NCBI GenBank assembly: GCA_022385755.1
Contig: MU278365.1
Coordinates: 441,927 to 505,926, forward strand
DNA from: Trametopsis cervina
Taxonomy: Eukaryota > Basidiomycota > Agaricomycetes > Polyporales > Irpicaceae
Reading direction: 5' to 3'
DNA: 64,000 nucleotides
Shown: positions 11,013 through 25,359 of the stretch, piece after piece
Numbering within the stretch: the stretch's first letter is position 1
How the letters are laid out: every line of letters begins with the position of its first letter
Notes under the pieces: generated by a model
What the model was told of the DNA's origin: nothing
What the model saw: only the letters and a program-made list of their open reading frames with translations
Database searches by the model: none
Position numbers and translations under genes: made by a program

Positions 11013-11374
11013 GTATCCATGTTACTGTTACCCTGCCGTGCCATGTTTATGTATCGCATGCTTCTATGATCAATTCTCTACTCCTAACACGACTGCATAG
11101 CAAGACCCTCTCTCGTCGTTATCTTGTCCTTCCAGTGATGCTCCACTTTACTGGCATACACATTCAGGAGGAAGTCAGCTCAGAGGCCCTATGACAGGTG
11201 GATTGCGACAGATTTGATATAGCGGGATAGCGCGATCACGTGCAGTACGCGTGTGAATAGTCGAACTTGAACACGCACCGTGATCACGCCTCCAATTTTC
11301 GTTCATTCGTAAACACTCGCCGTTCCACTGCCCTCCAGGGTTTATGATCTCACGACCACCACTCACGTTGCTCC

Positions 11375-14300
11375 ATGTCTGAAGTTTCTGACTCTTCTTA
11401 TCCCGAGTCCACCGCTGGGCCAACGTCTCCGATATTTGGAACCGCGTCATTCTCAACCTTTACGACCACTGCTCTGACCTCGCTATGGCCTCCATCCTCG
11501 AATCATGGTATGTTTGTCTATAGAACATGTGCTGATATACTAACACCAGCTAGACTCACGGTCTGGGTCGTCGTGTGGAAGCGAAAATGATGGATCGGAA
11601 GTTATGACATACCAAGACAATCAGTCTATCGGAGAGACGGAAGGCGAAGCTATTGCTGTGATGGTTGATGAAATATCTAACATAGACGATGATGATAGCT
11701 CAGAGCTATCTGTGCAACGCAGCCCTCGCTCACGAAGCAGCACCACGCTTTCGTCTTCGTACGGTATCCACACCACCTCCGGCGAATATACTAGGACACC
11801 TACTCGCAGTTCACAAAGCCGATCTTATTCGGATGCAGATGCCCCCATTTACTTGGATTCCTATCTCACTTCCTCCAGTGAACAGCTTGGTGGAACCCTC
11901 TCCCGATCAACACTCACGCCCACGTATACTGAGAACACTCCTCTCTCGTATTCTCGCTCATATACCCCATCAAGCTCAGGAGACCGCTCGGGCCATGCAC
12001 CAGGTTTTCCTCAGGCGACAGTCTCACGGACTAGACGGACTGCAGGAGAGCTTATTGCCTTCTATGAGGAGCAGGCACACTCACGGGTAGCATCCGCGCC
12101 AGCGGACATGGCTTATTCTCGTCCAGGAAGCCCAACGAAACCATTGTCTCATTCTAATTCGGCACCCATTGGTATGCCAGGAGCTTTGCCTGCCGGTCGC
12201 AGTGATGGCGCTTCGTGGCGAAGCAGCTCCCAGAAGACGCTATCCAGCTGGTCTTTCGGGAGCGAGAGGTCACGAAGTCCGGCGAAGAGTGCATCCGAAT
12301 CTGGTTCAGCGGTTTCGGGATCAGTGGTCTCTAGGTCGACAGGATATACTCGCTCCGGCTCTACACGAAACGGATATGCAGATGCGCTGTTCGGAGCCAT
12401 AGGTGGACTGGTAGGATTTTCCGGCACCAGTGCCAGCTCCAGGATCAGCACAATGTCTAGTCGTTCGCCTTCACGTAGACGGAGATCACCTAGTACCCCG
12501 AGGATGAAAGAACGGACCGCGTCCTCCCCTCGTTCAGCATTTTCACAACCACGCCGCAGCCCAAAAGCTAAAGGAAAAGAGAGAGAGAGGCAATCTCTCC
12601 GCAACAGTCCATCACCGGCTGGGTCTGAATTAGATTTACAGCATTCAGATGATGAATCTGTAGAGGAAGTCCCCAGCTTGCCGATAATGGCGGTACCGCC
12701 TCTAGATGTCCAGGAATATGGCGGCTCAGGAGAGGTATGCATCCAGGACTTCATAATTGAACTACGTCTGATGGCTTCCTCGCGCAGCCTCTCAACATGG
12801 CTCCGGTTTGGTACTATAATGTGCACCGACTGCCTCCGTACACCTGGAGCTATGCTCAAGGATACCTTTTCCCCCACATGATGCTTCTCTCATGGGTTGG
12901 ACCCTCTGGAGGTCGGGTCGTGGTGAAATTGGATCTGTTGAGCTGCGTTGAGATACGGACATCTCGTGCTCAAGGTGCAAGCGACGTCAGAGTGGAGCGG
13001 GATGGTGAAAGCCATCGTCTGCAGACCTTTGAGCTGGGATACGGCGATAGTAGTATTGAACGGCTAGGCTGCGAGACCAGGGTGGAGATGCTTGATTGGT
13101 TCAACTCGATTCAGTGAGTCATCTTCTCGATATATAAAATACACGCTTTGATAGTCACTTTCACGCGCTGTAGGACCGTCTTCAATGGGATCATCAGCAT
13201 GACTCCTTCTGAACGGGTGAATGAACGACCCGCTTCACCCGCAGTCACAACATCCTCATGGGCCTTCACAGAGAGCGTTATTAGCTCGCAACTTCAATCG
13301 GCACCTGCCAGTATCAGCCAATCTCTCTCTGATAGACGCTCCAGGGATCAAAGGCCCACAACACCGACGGTGCCTCTTACCGAAGGTGTCCTGCGTAGTG
13401 CGACGCCTCCCATAGATGCGACTGTGAACTCGTGGCGGGCGAGAGCATTGGAGCGATCTACTGTTACTTCCACTGTATCCAGTATTGCTATAGATACTGA
13501 AGAATCTGCTACAAAGGAAGTCTCACCGCCGTCACGCACCCACTCTCAGCTACCGCCTTCACGGCTGTCCCGCTCATATGGTCCAAGTCCGGGCTCTCAC
13601 ACAACATCTTCTGCAGGCACGCTCTCCGCAAGTGCGCGTACTATCCTTGAAATCGGTTCCAGTACCGGGACCGACATTGTGGCTTCTACGTTGTCATTCC
13701 GTGGAACTGCATCGGCGTCGCTTTTAGGTGATTCTTGCGTCACAACTACAGCCTCCGACACGTTATCCACAGATAGTCGTGATCGACTATACCATCGCCA
13801 CACAGGTGCAATCGCAACTCACTCGCAGCCGGCAGCAGAGCCCCGAGTGGAAGAAGCTCAACTGTTTACCGAACGGTCGGTTTCTGACCCGTCGCCTCAG
13901 GGACAAACAAACGAAACCAAGGATGTACACCAGGGTCGTGCTTCGTTTGCGCCGCGAGATGAGCTTTTGGACTCCCCGGCTACCCAAGCTTCCGATTCGG
14001 ACTACGTTACTGCGTCCAGTCCGTCCGCTTCTTTCGTATCCTTGTCCGGAATATCTGCCTTCCCGGAGGATGACGACGACGAAGAAAATCTCGACCGATC
14101 TCTTATCCTTGAACGGAATCTGGAAGATGCTCCGGGGCTCGTAAAGCTTCCGATGACTAGCACTATGTCAGAGCTAGAGGCTGAGACGGTCCAGGCTGAA
14201 GATGATGCGGTTACCATTGCACCCCTCAATCAGGGGACGCTGAACGGCGAAGAAAGCAAAGATTCTGAAATCTCCACGCCAGTCTTAGCCACCCTTGATG

Positions 14301-17300
14301 TATTGAACTCCCAAGCAGAACCCGATGAACGCGTGCAGGCTGGTAATCCGCCTGAAGATGAAGTCACTGCGAAGGCACAAGTTGTTCTGCGTGTTGATGC
14401 AGCCACTCAAGCCGACATCGAGGAGCCAGAGATAGATGGAAGCCTGCCGGTGGAGCAAATTCCTCTGCCTCCTCCTGCTGAGACGGTTTACTCCCCTGTT
14501 ACCAAATCGGTCGGAGTGTCACCCCTTCCTACCTTTGAACCACTTGAGGCTGAAAGAGCATTGGGAATCCCAGATTCGCCTCTCAGCGAAGTTCTATCCA
14601 CTCTTTCCGCCGCCGTTCCTGCCTTGGCTCAGTTGCCTCGCGTAACTGAACAGGAAGTTAAGCAGCAGCATGTGGATTCCTCGCCCACGCCCATGGAGTC
14701 TCATACACCCGTTCCGTCTCTAACCAGTGGAAGTCTCTCGGATGCTACTCCGGATTTAGTTCGCAGTCCTTCTCTAGTAGAGTCGATGTGGCCGACCGAG
14801 ACCGATAAGTCCTACGATTCCTCAGTCTTGAACGCGTCGCCATCCCTGCGTTCCGAGTCTCGCGCTTTCACTACATACGCAGATCTTCAACAGTCCCCAT
14901 CTCTTTCTGAATTGAAGCCGGAGGCCAGTGCCCTTGGGGTTACAACGAATAGCCTACTTTCTCGTCCTGCCGAAGATGTTATGATTTCAACTTCCTCGGA
15001 TGCTGATTCGGCCGATGATGCCCTTACGCCCACTGCCAGCTCGTGGTTATCAAGTCTGCCACCGAGTGTCCCTTCCAATACGCTCAACGAGAGTGAATCA
15101 ATCGTTCACGATCCTTCCGAAGTCGGAATGGCAAGGCCCGTAGATACCCAGTCCTTGATCTTCCACCAATCGGTAATAAACGATGCAATCGCACCAACGA
15201 AGGTGTTCATGGACCAAGCCTGCCAAGCTGAGAATATTTCGGTCAGTTTCACTTTGTCCCTGAGTGTTTGTTCTGACAAATTGTTTATCAGCTATCGCCA
15301 CACATGATACCGCTGCCCATGTCTCCGCCACCAACCCGTCACTCAGTGTCGGTATCCGTAGGAAATAGTGACTCTGCGATGGAAGACCAAGAAGATTCTC
15401 TGGGCCGTCTTGCCGACTTGAAGGACAAGCTTTCCTATGCGTATTCGCAAGAATCCGAGAGGATTTTAGAACATTTGGATGGAATGGGTGTGGTCATCAA
15501 TAATGACCATCTTGAGCTGCGTAACATGCTCGCAGAATTGCTAGAGACCGTTCGCCCTCAAGATAAACTCCTAGGCCCGAATAGTCTGGAACAGGAGGCT
15601 ATCGCAGCAAAAGCCATCTCCACGATGCCGACTATCAATCACAAAGTCGATTTTGCTACTTCTCCGATTATGGTTGCTATGGTTGACTGTTCGACGTCTC
15701 CACCTCCCGTACTATTCAAAGACCAGGCCGTCTCTCCCGTCATGGCTTCAGCATATCGCGACATGGATACTGGTATGACCGACAGGTCTCGGCAGATTGT
15801 CAATACCATCCTCCTCACGCCTCCGCCGCGCCAAGCTGCCTCACCTGACACGCTCATGGAAACAATGTCGTACCTGTCTTCTCATCACTCTGATGATTTG
15901 AGCGAGCTCGACGCGGAACTTAACCATGATACTCTGCACCTAGAACGAGTCATATCTTCTTGGGGTAGTGACTCCTCAGGTTTGTCCACGAGACTTTCGA
16001 CTGCGGCCCTCAGCGAGGAAGATGAAATGTGTTCAGTGCGATCTGCGAGCGCACCGCCTGTTCAAGAGTCAGCGGTTGCGGACATAGTGGACAATGCGAT
16101 AGCCTCGGACAAGCCTTCCGCTAAAGCAGCTCATAGCTCCCTCTCTCCAGATGACAATGAGATGTCTTCTCTCGCCGGCGGTCCTCTGCTTCAGCTTCCC
16201 AACGACCAAGCGGATTTCTGCGCGGAAGCCCCCCAGTCCACTCTGAACACTGATGCCATCGCTATCCAGATGCCTGTTCCTCTCCGGGCTGGCCTGCCCT
16301 TCGTCGGGCAACTCGCTAAATTGATCTCACCCATCAGGGAGCAGACAGATCGATCTGTATCGGCGAACTTGTCTGAGGTCCTGCCAGACTATATACATCA
16401 AGCCACGAGCCCTGTGCCCCAAGTTGATAACGTTGCTTCGTCGCCTCTGTCTAGGATCTCTTTGGTTGACAAAGCGGTCGATAGTACGGTACCAGAGCTC
16501 CCAGCACCACCTCGCAGCGAAAAATCTGTGGACGCCTCTGATCCTGCACTAGTAGCTGAGCAGATATATGACCACCCTGCCTTGGCTGAACGATTTGAAG
16601 CGTCATCACCGCACACGTCTCTTCAACCTCTGCTCGGTGAACCCTTACAAAGTATTGTCAAAGAGGCCGTGCGTATACAACCCATCTTACTGAGAATGTC
16701 GACATGTTCATTTCTAAGACTACAGGAAATACAGGTCGTTGATACTGAACATGTTGAGCAAAATCGCGTGATGAAAGATCAAGAGGTCCAAGAGTCCATC
16801 ATCCCCCGGATCATGGCTCTCCCGACCTTCATGCAAGATCAACCGACGTTCTCTGCACATGTCAAGAATCTCGTGCGTAGTTTCTCCCATTACTTAACCA
16901 TGCAGCAGTATACCCATGTTGTTTAGGTGACATCTGGGTTGTCGCCTGCGTTAGAAAATGTTGCATTGCTAGTCCAGGTAAGTAGTGTCATAAAGCTTCG
17001 GACAATCTTAAGTCTCATCTCTTTCAGGAGAATCGCATGGCCCATGATGAGCTTCGCAAGGTACATGAAGGTTACCGCTACGCACATGAGGAGACTGTTA
17101 TGCGCGTGCAGGAAATGTATCGCTTTGCTCAAGACGAGATCATGAATAGTATTGCACAACTGAAAGCTATGCTTTCTCATGTTGCAGTAACTCATACCGC
17201 TGGTGAGCCATTACTCTTATCCTATATTATAGTTAGTTTAATATTCTTAAGTCCCTGGATCTTCACCTTCGGCTCATCCTCAATTGTATTCTACGCCCCC

Positions 17301-20300
17301 TGGGTTTGTAGCGCATCCCGGTCATATGGTGAATTTATGTCTTCGTGCAACTTTGAGCTTATGCTGATAGGCTATCGGAGAATGCCCCGCAGCCGACATT
17401 CTTTCCTACACCAGCAATGGCCCAATCTGCGTTCCCCCAGCCAGCGTTGTTTCCTAGTCTACCCCCATACCCTTTCGCTCATACCACTATGCCACAGCCT
17501 GTGTTCATGTCTTCGCCTGCGGTCGTGCCATCTCTCGACCCTATGTTTACAGAGTTGTCTGTGGTCCCTCCGGCAATGATGTCTCCAACACTCAGTGCTT
17601 CAGACTCGTCTATTACTCCGACACTCCGTGATGCCCCCCTTCGGTCTATGTACGATGCATCCGTACTACCCACAGTTTTCCAAGAAACGATGATCCCATT
17701 GCCACCGTCACCTATGTACCTGTCACCTCAGCCTTTGAACCTCCCAGTATTCGCAGATACACCCGCCCTTTCTGCAATGCCTGCCCTGCCAGTTGTACCC
17801 GCAATGCCGAGTCAACCTTCAAGTCCGGTGATACCCACGTATATAGATGAGGCGCAAGACGCAGTGAACATGCGCAACCTTGGACATGAAGTCTCCGAAA
17901 CCCAAGCTGTGTCGAGTTCCCCTTCCTGTACTGTCCGCTCTGTGCAGTTAGACACGACCGCGCTTCCAGCACATGCTGTTCACACATCCCCGCGCATGGA
18001 AGGAGCTGTCAGTGACATCCTCCCTCATCCTACGAGCCCTACGGTCCTAGATCCCGATCCATCCCCCAGAAGCGTTTCTCTGTCACCCCAACCCGTGCAG
18101 CATATGCACGATATAGGTCAGAGCGATACGACAGCGGAAGATGAGATAGCTCCTATTTCTGCTGCACCTGTGACTACATTGTCTCTCTCACCGCATCCAT
18201 TTGAAAGGCCAAATGAGGTGGAGGAAGCCGGTCCTGAGATGGAACCGAAGAAGCTCGAGGCAGAATTCGTACACCCAGGTGAGTATTGCTGTCCACGCTA
18301 CACTGTCTACCAGAGAATGACATTTCTGGGGTTATTTAGGCCATGTATATCTGACCATGCAACAGGCTCATACCAGTACGTCCGCTTTATGTTGTTTGCG
18401 GCTCTTTGATACGATAGCCATCCATAGGCGGCGACAGCGATGGGGCTTCTGATTCTGATATGTCAGGTGATGCACTCTCCTCCACTGTCTGGCCCCGTAG
18501 GCTAATATCGCACAGGTCTTACAACGCCATTGAGGTCTAACACTCCTGCGCACGATGCCGTCCAACGTGGTGTCAGTTCTCCTCTCATGACTCTCGACGA
18601 CTCGGGCGTTGACTCAGAGGCTGAACTGAACCCAACTCTCCATCACGCCCCAGTGGAAGATTTGCACGACTCGAAGCCGAGAGATCTGGTTGTTCAGGCA
18701 GATGAAATGAAGCACGATGTTTCTGAGCCCACTCACGTATTAGGAGCTTCAATTTACAGCGCCGCGACCGATCTGAAGCAAGTGGTCGAGGAGGTGCGAC
18801 ATGCCACCCAGGGTGCCCTAGCCGCCTCAAAGGAGGCGCAAGCCATGCTGGAATCTGTGCGGATGCAACGGGAAGATATTACGCGCCAGTTGGACGAGTG
18901 CACACGCGAACGAGAGGCCGCAAAGGTAGACCGAGAGGAAGCTCAGGCCCTCCGTGAACGTGCTCTGACAGAGGCCGCAAGCGAGAGGGAACGGGATGTG
19001 ACTGCCCGTGACGCGAGGATACACGAGCTGGAATGCGAGTTAGAGCAGATCCGGGCCAAGGAGTCCGAGTTGTCCGCCTCACAAACGGAGGCCATTTCTG
19101 AGCGTGATACACGGATTCGAGCTCTGGAAGACGAGCTGCAGGCGATCCGGTCGGAACTAGCGCAAGAGAAGGAAGCTCGGGACGCAGAACAGGCAGAACG
19201 CAGGGCTCGTGACGAGGCCCAGGATCTTGCGCATGTGCAGGAGAAGGCGGACCAAGATTCTCGAATTGCGACGATGGAGGAAGAGCTAACAGCGCTACGA
19301 GCTGAAAAAGAAGAAGAGCAAAAGTCCCGTGCCCTACAAGGCGAGAACTATGAGAAGACGTTGGCTGATTTGGCGTCTCAGACAGAGAACAGAGATGAAC
19401 GTATTCGCCAGCTCGAGCAAGAACTGGCAGACATCCGTCGTGAGCAGGAGGGAGCTCGAAAGCAACGGGAACTCGAGGACCTCGATCGTAATCATATAAT
19501 GGCTGCACGGGAGAAGGCGTTCTCTGACTCCACTAACGACAACGAAGCTCGAATTCAGTCTCTTGAGCGGGACCTGGTGGCGCTACGGGAGGAAAGCGAA
19601 CGTCAGCTCGAAGAACACCGAGCGACGATATCGCAGCTGGAAGTGGCGCAGGAGGAAAGTGTTAAAGCGCAGACAGAAACCGCTCTTCAACAACAGCAGA
19701 CCATGGCGGAACGCGATGCACGTATAGCGTCTCTCGAAGAGGAAATCTCCCAGATGCGTACCGAGCACGACGCCGAGCTCGAACGCCAGGTTGGGGAAGA
19801 GCGAGAGAGGACTGCGGCGCTGGCTGAGCGGGAGAACGCTTTGGCAGCAATCAGTGCAGAGCGGGAGGGCCGGATCAAGGCACTCGAAGAGCAGTTGGCG
19901 CAGGTGTTGGCTGATCGCGACGCCAACGACGAACGACGTACCGCGGAAGAGGCCGACAGACAAGCTGCGTGGGACGAGCGAGAACGCGCATTGCAAGACG
20001 CAGCGGCGGACCGCGACGCGCGTATCGGTGCGTTGGAGGAGGAGCTCTCTGTCCTACGCTCAGAACGCGAGCAGGAGAAGGCCCAGCGCGAAGTCGACGA
20101 CGCAGAACGGGTGCGACGCGAGCGCGAGCAGGCAGAAGCGGCCCTTGCGCGCGAGCTCCTCAACGCCGAGCAGCACGACGCGCGCATCAAGGAGCTCACC
20201 GTAGAGCTCGCTACTCTCCGCGTCGAGCGCGAACAAGATAGGCAGCTGCGTGCGACAGAAGAGGCCGAGCGGCGGGAGGCGGATCGAGCCGAGGTGCGCC

Positions 20301-21965
20301 AGCTGGCCGACGCGCAGCAGCAGCAGCTTACTGGGATCCACGAGAAGCTCGAGAAGTGGAACGGCGACGTGACGGAGCGGTTCTCTGCAGTGGACACGAA
20401 GCTGGGAGAGCTGGCGGAGGTCTCGACGGAGCGGTTCGGCGCCGTGGATGCGAAGCTGGAGGCGACAGCCGCAAGCCTCGAGAAGATGGCGACGGACGCG
20501 GCGGAGCGATATGCAGGCGTGGAGACGCGGTTCGCGGACGTCGAGGGCCGTACGGACGAGCAGTTCGCGGGGCTCGAAGGGCGGTTGGAGAAGATGGCAG
20601 AGGCGTCTGGAGAGAAGTTTGGTGCGGTTGAGGCGCAGCTGGGTAAGCTCGACGAGGATGCGATACGGGATAGGGAGCAGCATGCGCTCGAGCTCGCGGA
20701 GGCTGCTGCGAAGCCTAGTGAGTGCCGCGATCTATTTCGTGCGGTGTTGGTGCGATGCTAAGCTGGGACGTGCTACAGCGGTCGAGAGCCTGTTCGAGCA
20801 GCACATGGCCGTGCTGAAGGCGCAGGTGCAGGAGCAGATCGACGCGCTCGAGCAAGGTGAGTTATCGTTTAATGTGCGCCGTCCCTCTACTGACGCCACG
20901 CAATGCACCAGACCTGAAGACGGAGGGCGCGCGCCAGCACGAAGAGATCGTCGCGAACGTGCGCGGCACGATCGAGGAGCAGGCGACCGTGCTTGTCACC
21001 ACCGTACGTCCTCACATTCTCTTTTGCGTGCGTAACTGGCTAACACTGTGCGCTTAGTGTCTCGACGAGCTGGGGAAGCTGCTCGAGTCGATCGGCGCAC
21101 AACAGCAGGCGGAGCTCCTGAGCGCGATGCGCGTGTCGATCCAGGAGCAGGTCACGTTCAACATTTCCTTCGTACGTTCTTTCCTTTTTCGAGTTTCTTT
21201 CCGTGTGCTGATGCAGAGGGGTGGTGTGTTTGGTATGGTAGTACTTGGATGAATTGACGAAGATGCTGGACTCGCAGGGTGTGCGGCAGCTCGCGGAGAC
21301 GATCGAGGCGGTGCGCGCGACGGCGCAGGAGCAGGTGCCGTACAACACCGAGAACGTACGTCCCCCATCGCACTATCCTATTGTCCGATTCAACTCGACG
21401 CTGACACTGACGTTGCCGTTGAACAGCATCTGACGGACTTCTGCAAGAACCTCGCGCCGGAGATGCTGCAGCTCTTCCAGGAGATCAAAGAGAAGGCAGA
21501 AGAGAAGAGCAGGCTCGATCGCCAGATCGATATTCTTCGTCGGCACAAACACGATTACGAGGCTGGAGACTTGCGGTGCGTCCCTCCATCCATCCATCCG
21601 TCCATCCCTCTCCTTCTTCCTTCCCCGTCTTTTAGACGAGACTAAAGCTGACGATAACTTGCTTGCTTGCAGGGGCGACGAGTTCGCAGACGCGCCTCCG
21701 CCGCCACCGATCCACGTATCGCGCAGCGACGCAGACCTGCACAAGGCGTGGCGCGGACGCCGGAAGAACGACGGGGCTGGTGGGTTCATGTACCCTGATC
21801 CTGAGTGGACGCGTGCGTACCTTTCTCTCCTCTCTTCACTCTGTCGTGGTGCTGATTCTGATACTCGACGTAGATGACACGTTCGATAACGCACCGCCGG
21901 ACGTAGGTGCAGGAGGCGGGCTGATCGCGCCGCCACTCGACGCGGCGTCGTTCTATCGTCAGTAA
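11375..21965 (+). CDS. Giant PH-domain and coiled-coil protein (about 3181 residues)
   Basis: Nineteen exons join in perfect phase from ATG 11375 to TAA 21963-21965 (for example 11375-11507, 11554-12734, 12788-13113, 13174-15241, 15292-16872 and 18516-20717, then seven short 3' exons). Residues 1-440 are Ser/Arg-rich and disordered. Residues about 440-550 (exon 3 into exon 4) look like a PH domain: LLSWVGPSGGRVVVKLDLL early and RVEMLDWFNSIQ as the final helix with its Trp. Then about 1700 mostly Ser/Pro/acidic residues follow, with short helical islands (AYSQESERILEHLDG; HDELRKVHEGYRYAHEE). Residues about 2260-2920 form a long coiled coil with repeated (E/R)RDARIxxLExEL units. The C-terminus has further amphipathic helices. 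A membrane- or cortex-bound scaffold is inferred from PH plus coiled coil. The junction near 17203-17380 is the least certain. Confidence 0.87.
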
Positions 21966-22341
21966 AGACGACGCGATGTTGATGATGATTTCACGAATTT
22001 GGTTTTGTACACGATTTTGATGTGATGTGACGCGGACTTTTACGTTTGTATGCGCTATGCTGTTCCATTCTGATTTTATGCTGCTACTGAAACTGCTTCG
22101 ATTATATGCTCCTCCCCTTCTTGCTTCTTGATCTCTCTTGCTTCGCGTTGCTGCTCTGTTATTTTCTTGTCTTCTGTGCTGGATATCTCACATGTACACG
22201 TACCTTCACCTGTATACCATCTTGGAATCGAATCTCAAATACCCTTTTCTTTTTGCTGCACTTCGCGCTCAACGCGCCGTTTTGGTTTTGCGTCTATCTA
22301 AATATACACGATATAAAAACACAAGCAGGACACCTCACGCC
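21966..22341. other. Intergenic 3' regions of convergent genes
   Basis: 376 bp between the stop of the PH/coiled-coil gene and the stop of the minus-strand DUF6533 gene. It is T-rich. No further gene was seen; it presumably holds both 3' UTRs. Confidence 0.5.
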
Positions 22342-24635
22342 TTACGCGATCCCTACACCTACACGCGAGGACGACGGCCCAGCCTGCCTCGCATTGTCAT
22401 TCATCTCAAGTTCTGCTAACTCGAGCTCCTCACCCGCCGCTGTCCCTGTCCCTGTGCCCGCCTTTTTCCCTTCTGCATCTCCATCCGCCTCCCAATCCTC
22501 CCCCGACTGCGACTGCGGGTTCCGAAACCCCAGCGACGTCCCGCCGTCTTCCTCCCCCGACCGCCCTGCCGACTGCGAATTCCGAAACCCCAACGAACCA
22601 TGCCGAAACCCCAACGAACCACGCTGAAACCCCAAAGAGGTCCCACCTGACGAATCGGAGGCTTGGGAGGTGTCGTGCGCGGCGGTGTTGCCGGAGCGGA
22701 GGATGGAGAGGAGGACGCGTGCGCAGAAGAGGCTGTGGAGGACGCGTTGGGGGCTGTTTGGGAGGAAGGAGTGAGCGAATATAGGTAAATACGTGTTAAA
22801 GGGTGTGTGTGGGCGAATGGGTAAGGGGGATAAGGAGAGGGAGGGGAGGGAAGCATGAGCGGGAAGGGAGGGGGTGAGTGGGGGAAGCATAAGCGAAGGT
22901 GGGCGAAGTGAAGTGAAGGGGAGAGATGTGAGAACAGAGGAAAATATGAACAGAAAGAAGAGACGTACGTAGCCAACCAATTATCCAACGACGCCTACCC
23001 ACACCATCACACACACCATCAGCTCGTACCCAACAAAAAAACAAAAAGAAGGAAAAGAGGGGAAGGAAGAAGGAGGACGTACGGGGCCTGCGACGGGGAC
23101 TATCACGTTTGCGAGGGATATCACTGTGCGGCGCGTCAGCGAGTTCATCTGGTAGACGAGAAGGGGCAGGAGAGGGAGGGGAGAAGAGAGGAGAGCGCAG
23201 GGAGAGGAGAGGAGAGAGAGGGCGGGAGGGACGTACGGAGTGTGTATACGTAGAATATCATCCCTGTTCGTGTCGACGATGCGTCAGCATCAATGTCAGC
23301 GAGGTGGAGGCGAAAGGCGAGCGGAGGCGAGGAAGAGAGGGTTAGTTAGTCAGTGAGGCAGCGAAAGGAAGAGTGTCAGTGAGGTAAGGGGAAGAGATGA
23401 AGAGCAGAGAGAAGGAAGAGAGAAGGAGAGGTAGGAGAGGTAGGAGAGGTAGGAGAGGAGGAGAAGGACTCACCGTTGCGATAGAGGTTGAGCACGAGCG
23501 GGGCGCGGCAGTGGCGCACTACAGGTGCGTTAGCGTTAGCGTGGGCGTGCGTGCGTAGCACGCGTGTGGAAGGATGGAGGAGGAGGAGGAGAGGGATAGG
23601 ATGGCGAGGGAGAAGGAAGGAGAGGACGTACGGTCTCGCGCGGCTTTGTAAATCGTCAGGAGGACTATTACTGTCAGTACGAGCATGAGCGTGAGCGAAT
23701 GCCATGCAAGGGGAAAAAAAACGAGGAAAGGAAGGAGAAAAAAACGAGAAGGAAGGAAAAGGAAAACGCACTAGTCTCAGAACACAGCACGAGCAGATAC
23801 GCCGCGAATATGATGACGGACGTCGGGCGCGCGAGCGCGCACCCGCTGTATATCCCGCTTGGGGGGATCCCGTCTGGGTGCCGAGGTCAGCGAGGTTAGC
23901 GAAGTTGTAGACGATGGGCCGCATAGGGAGGAGGAGGGGAGGGGAGGAGAGAGATAGGCGAGTTATGGAGTATGGGAAGGGGAGAGGGAGGAGCAGGGGA
24001 GAGGAGATTGGCGAGAGGAAGGCGAGATTGTGGAGTAAGAAGGGCGGGGGAAGGAGGGAGAGGGAGAAGAAAGGGAGATGGAAAGGAGAGGATGGGAAGG
24101 GGAGGACGTACATTTAACGGTGTCGAGCTCGAGCTTGACGATCACGCATGAGGGGACTGTCACTGCCTACACCACCACGCCGCGTCGTCAGCGGTCGCAT
24201 ACTTGTATGCGCTTATATGCGCAAGAAAGGAGGGAAACGCAGGAAGGGAAGCGCAGGGAAGGGAGAGGGAAAGGCGAGGGAAAGAAGACAGGAAAGAGGA
24301 GGAGACAGGGAGGGGACGTACGAGGAGCAGGACGGGGAGAAAGATGGATATCCAGCGTTTGCGCTCGAAGATGGCGTATGTGCGCAGCATTAGTATCGCT
24401 GTATGCGCGTTTTCATGTCAGGCGAGTAAGTGATCACGAGTGCGGGTGCGTTAGGTTCGTGTCGTTTTCGTTTTCGTTTTCGTTTTCGTGTCGTGAGTGT
24501 CGGGTTGTAACGTGTCGAGCGGTTTGGTTAGCGTGGGTGAGTGCATAAACAAAGGAGGAGAAAGGGGGACGTACATTCTGCGAGGATGACGCCGGAGACG
24601 ATCATCCCTGTCCCACATTATGCGTTCAGTGGGGT

Positions 24636-24672
<37 letters not shown>

Positions 24673-25359
24673 AAGGAAGGGATTCTTACAGGTGACGACT
24701 TTGAAGTCGCGTTCGCATACCTACGGGCAGCGTTCAGCGTTCAGTGTACGTTTTCGAAGGAGAAGGCAGTCGAGAGGAGGCGATGATGAGTGGAGGGGAG
24801 GAGGAGGGGAGGGACGTACGTCAGGCGGCTGGATCGTCGTGAGAACTGCAATGACATAACGCTCGCTTAGCTGGGTGCGAAAGACGAAGCGGGAAAGGGA
24901 AGATGGATGGATGGATGAAACGTACGGCGCATGGAGAGGAAGGTGTCGATGAGCGGGGGATAGCGGTTGAGGATGTACACCCACGAGCGGATGCTCCATG
25001 GGTGGGACCATACCAGTGTCACCTGCCGCATCCATATCCATCCATTAGCGTTGTGCGCGAGATGGCGGGTGGGTGTAAGGGAGGGCGTACCTCTTCGGGG
25101 AACGTGCACAGGATGTCGTACACCTGCGAAATGTATGCGTAAGAGAGTGCAAAGCGCGGGAGGGGAACTCACGAGAAGAGTGGCAAAAGCTACGATAGTG
25201 GTTGAGACGATGTCCTGCACGCAAACGAACAACAGGTTGGGTTGGTAAGCATCAGCGTGCAGAGGATTAGGATTAGATTAGGAGAACACGGATACGCACG
25301 GCGCTGCGCACAGGGACGATGACGACAGGACGCGGGACGTCATAGACTGTGAGGTTCAT
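22342..25359 (-). CDS. DUF6533-family multipass membrane protein
   Basis: Sixteen small exons join in perfect phase to 381 residues (exons include 25300-25359, 25173-25214, 25091-25123, 24926-25022, 24322-24398, 23772-23873 and 22342-22753). The N-terminal signature DIVSTTIVAFATLLVYDIL then EVTLVW and SWVYILNRYPPL is the DUF6533 motif found in basidiomycete integral membrane proteins. About seven hydrophobic segments follow, among them ISIFLPVLLL, SVIIFAAYLLVLC, IIVLLTIYKAARD and LISLANVIVPVAG. The cytosolic-looking tail begins RVLHSLFCARVLLS and carries repeats of SLGF (GTSLGFQ, GSLGFRH, GSLGFRN, GTSLGFRN). Function of the family is unknown; transport or sensing is speculation. Ten or more of the 15 donors read GTACGT or GTACGC. 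An in-frame upstream Met at 25461 could add 34 residues. Confidence 0.88.
24636..24670 (+). repeat. Homopolymer run of 35 G in a DUF6533 intron
   Basis: An uninterrupted G tract lies in the intron between exons 24690-24720 and 24575-24607, so the transcript reads poly(C). Its length may vary between individuals or be imperfectly assembled. Confidence 0.9.

Noticed and set aside
19687..20397. 236-codon Ser/Arg-rich minus-strand frame
   Set aside because: It is the antisense of the coiled-coil exon of the giant gene; the heptad-rich GAG/CGC codons create it.
23376..24113. 245-codon minus-strand frame rich in Pro/Ser/Leu
   Set aside because: It runs through several introns of the DUF6533 gene; the correct exons lie in other frames and give the family motifs.
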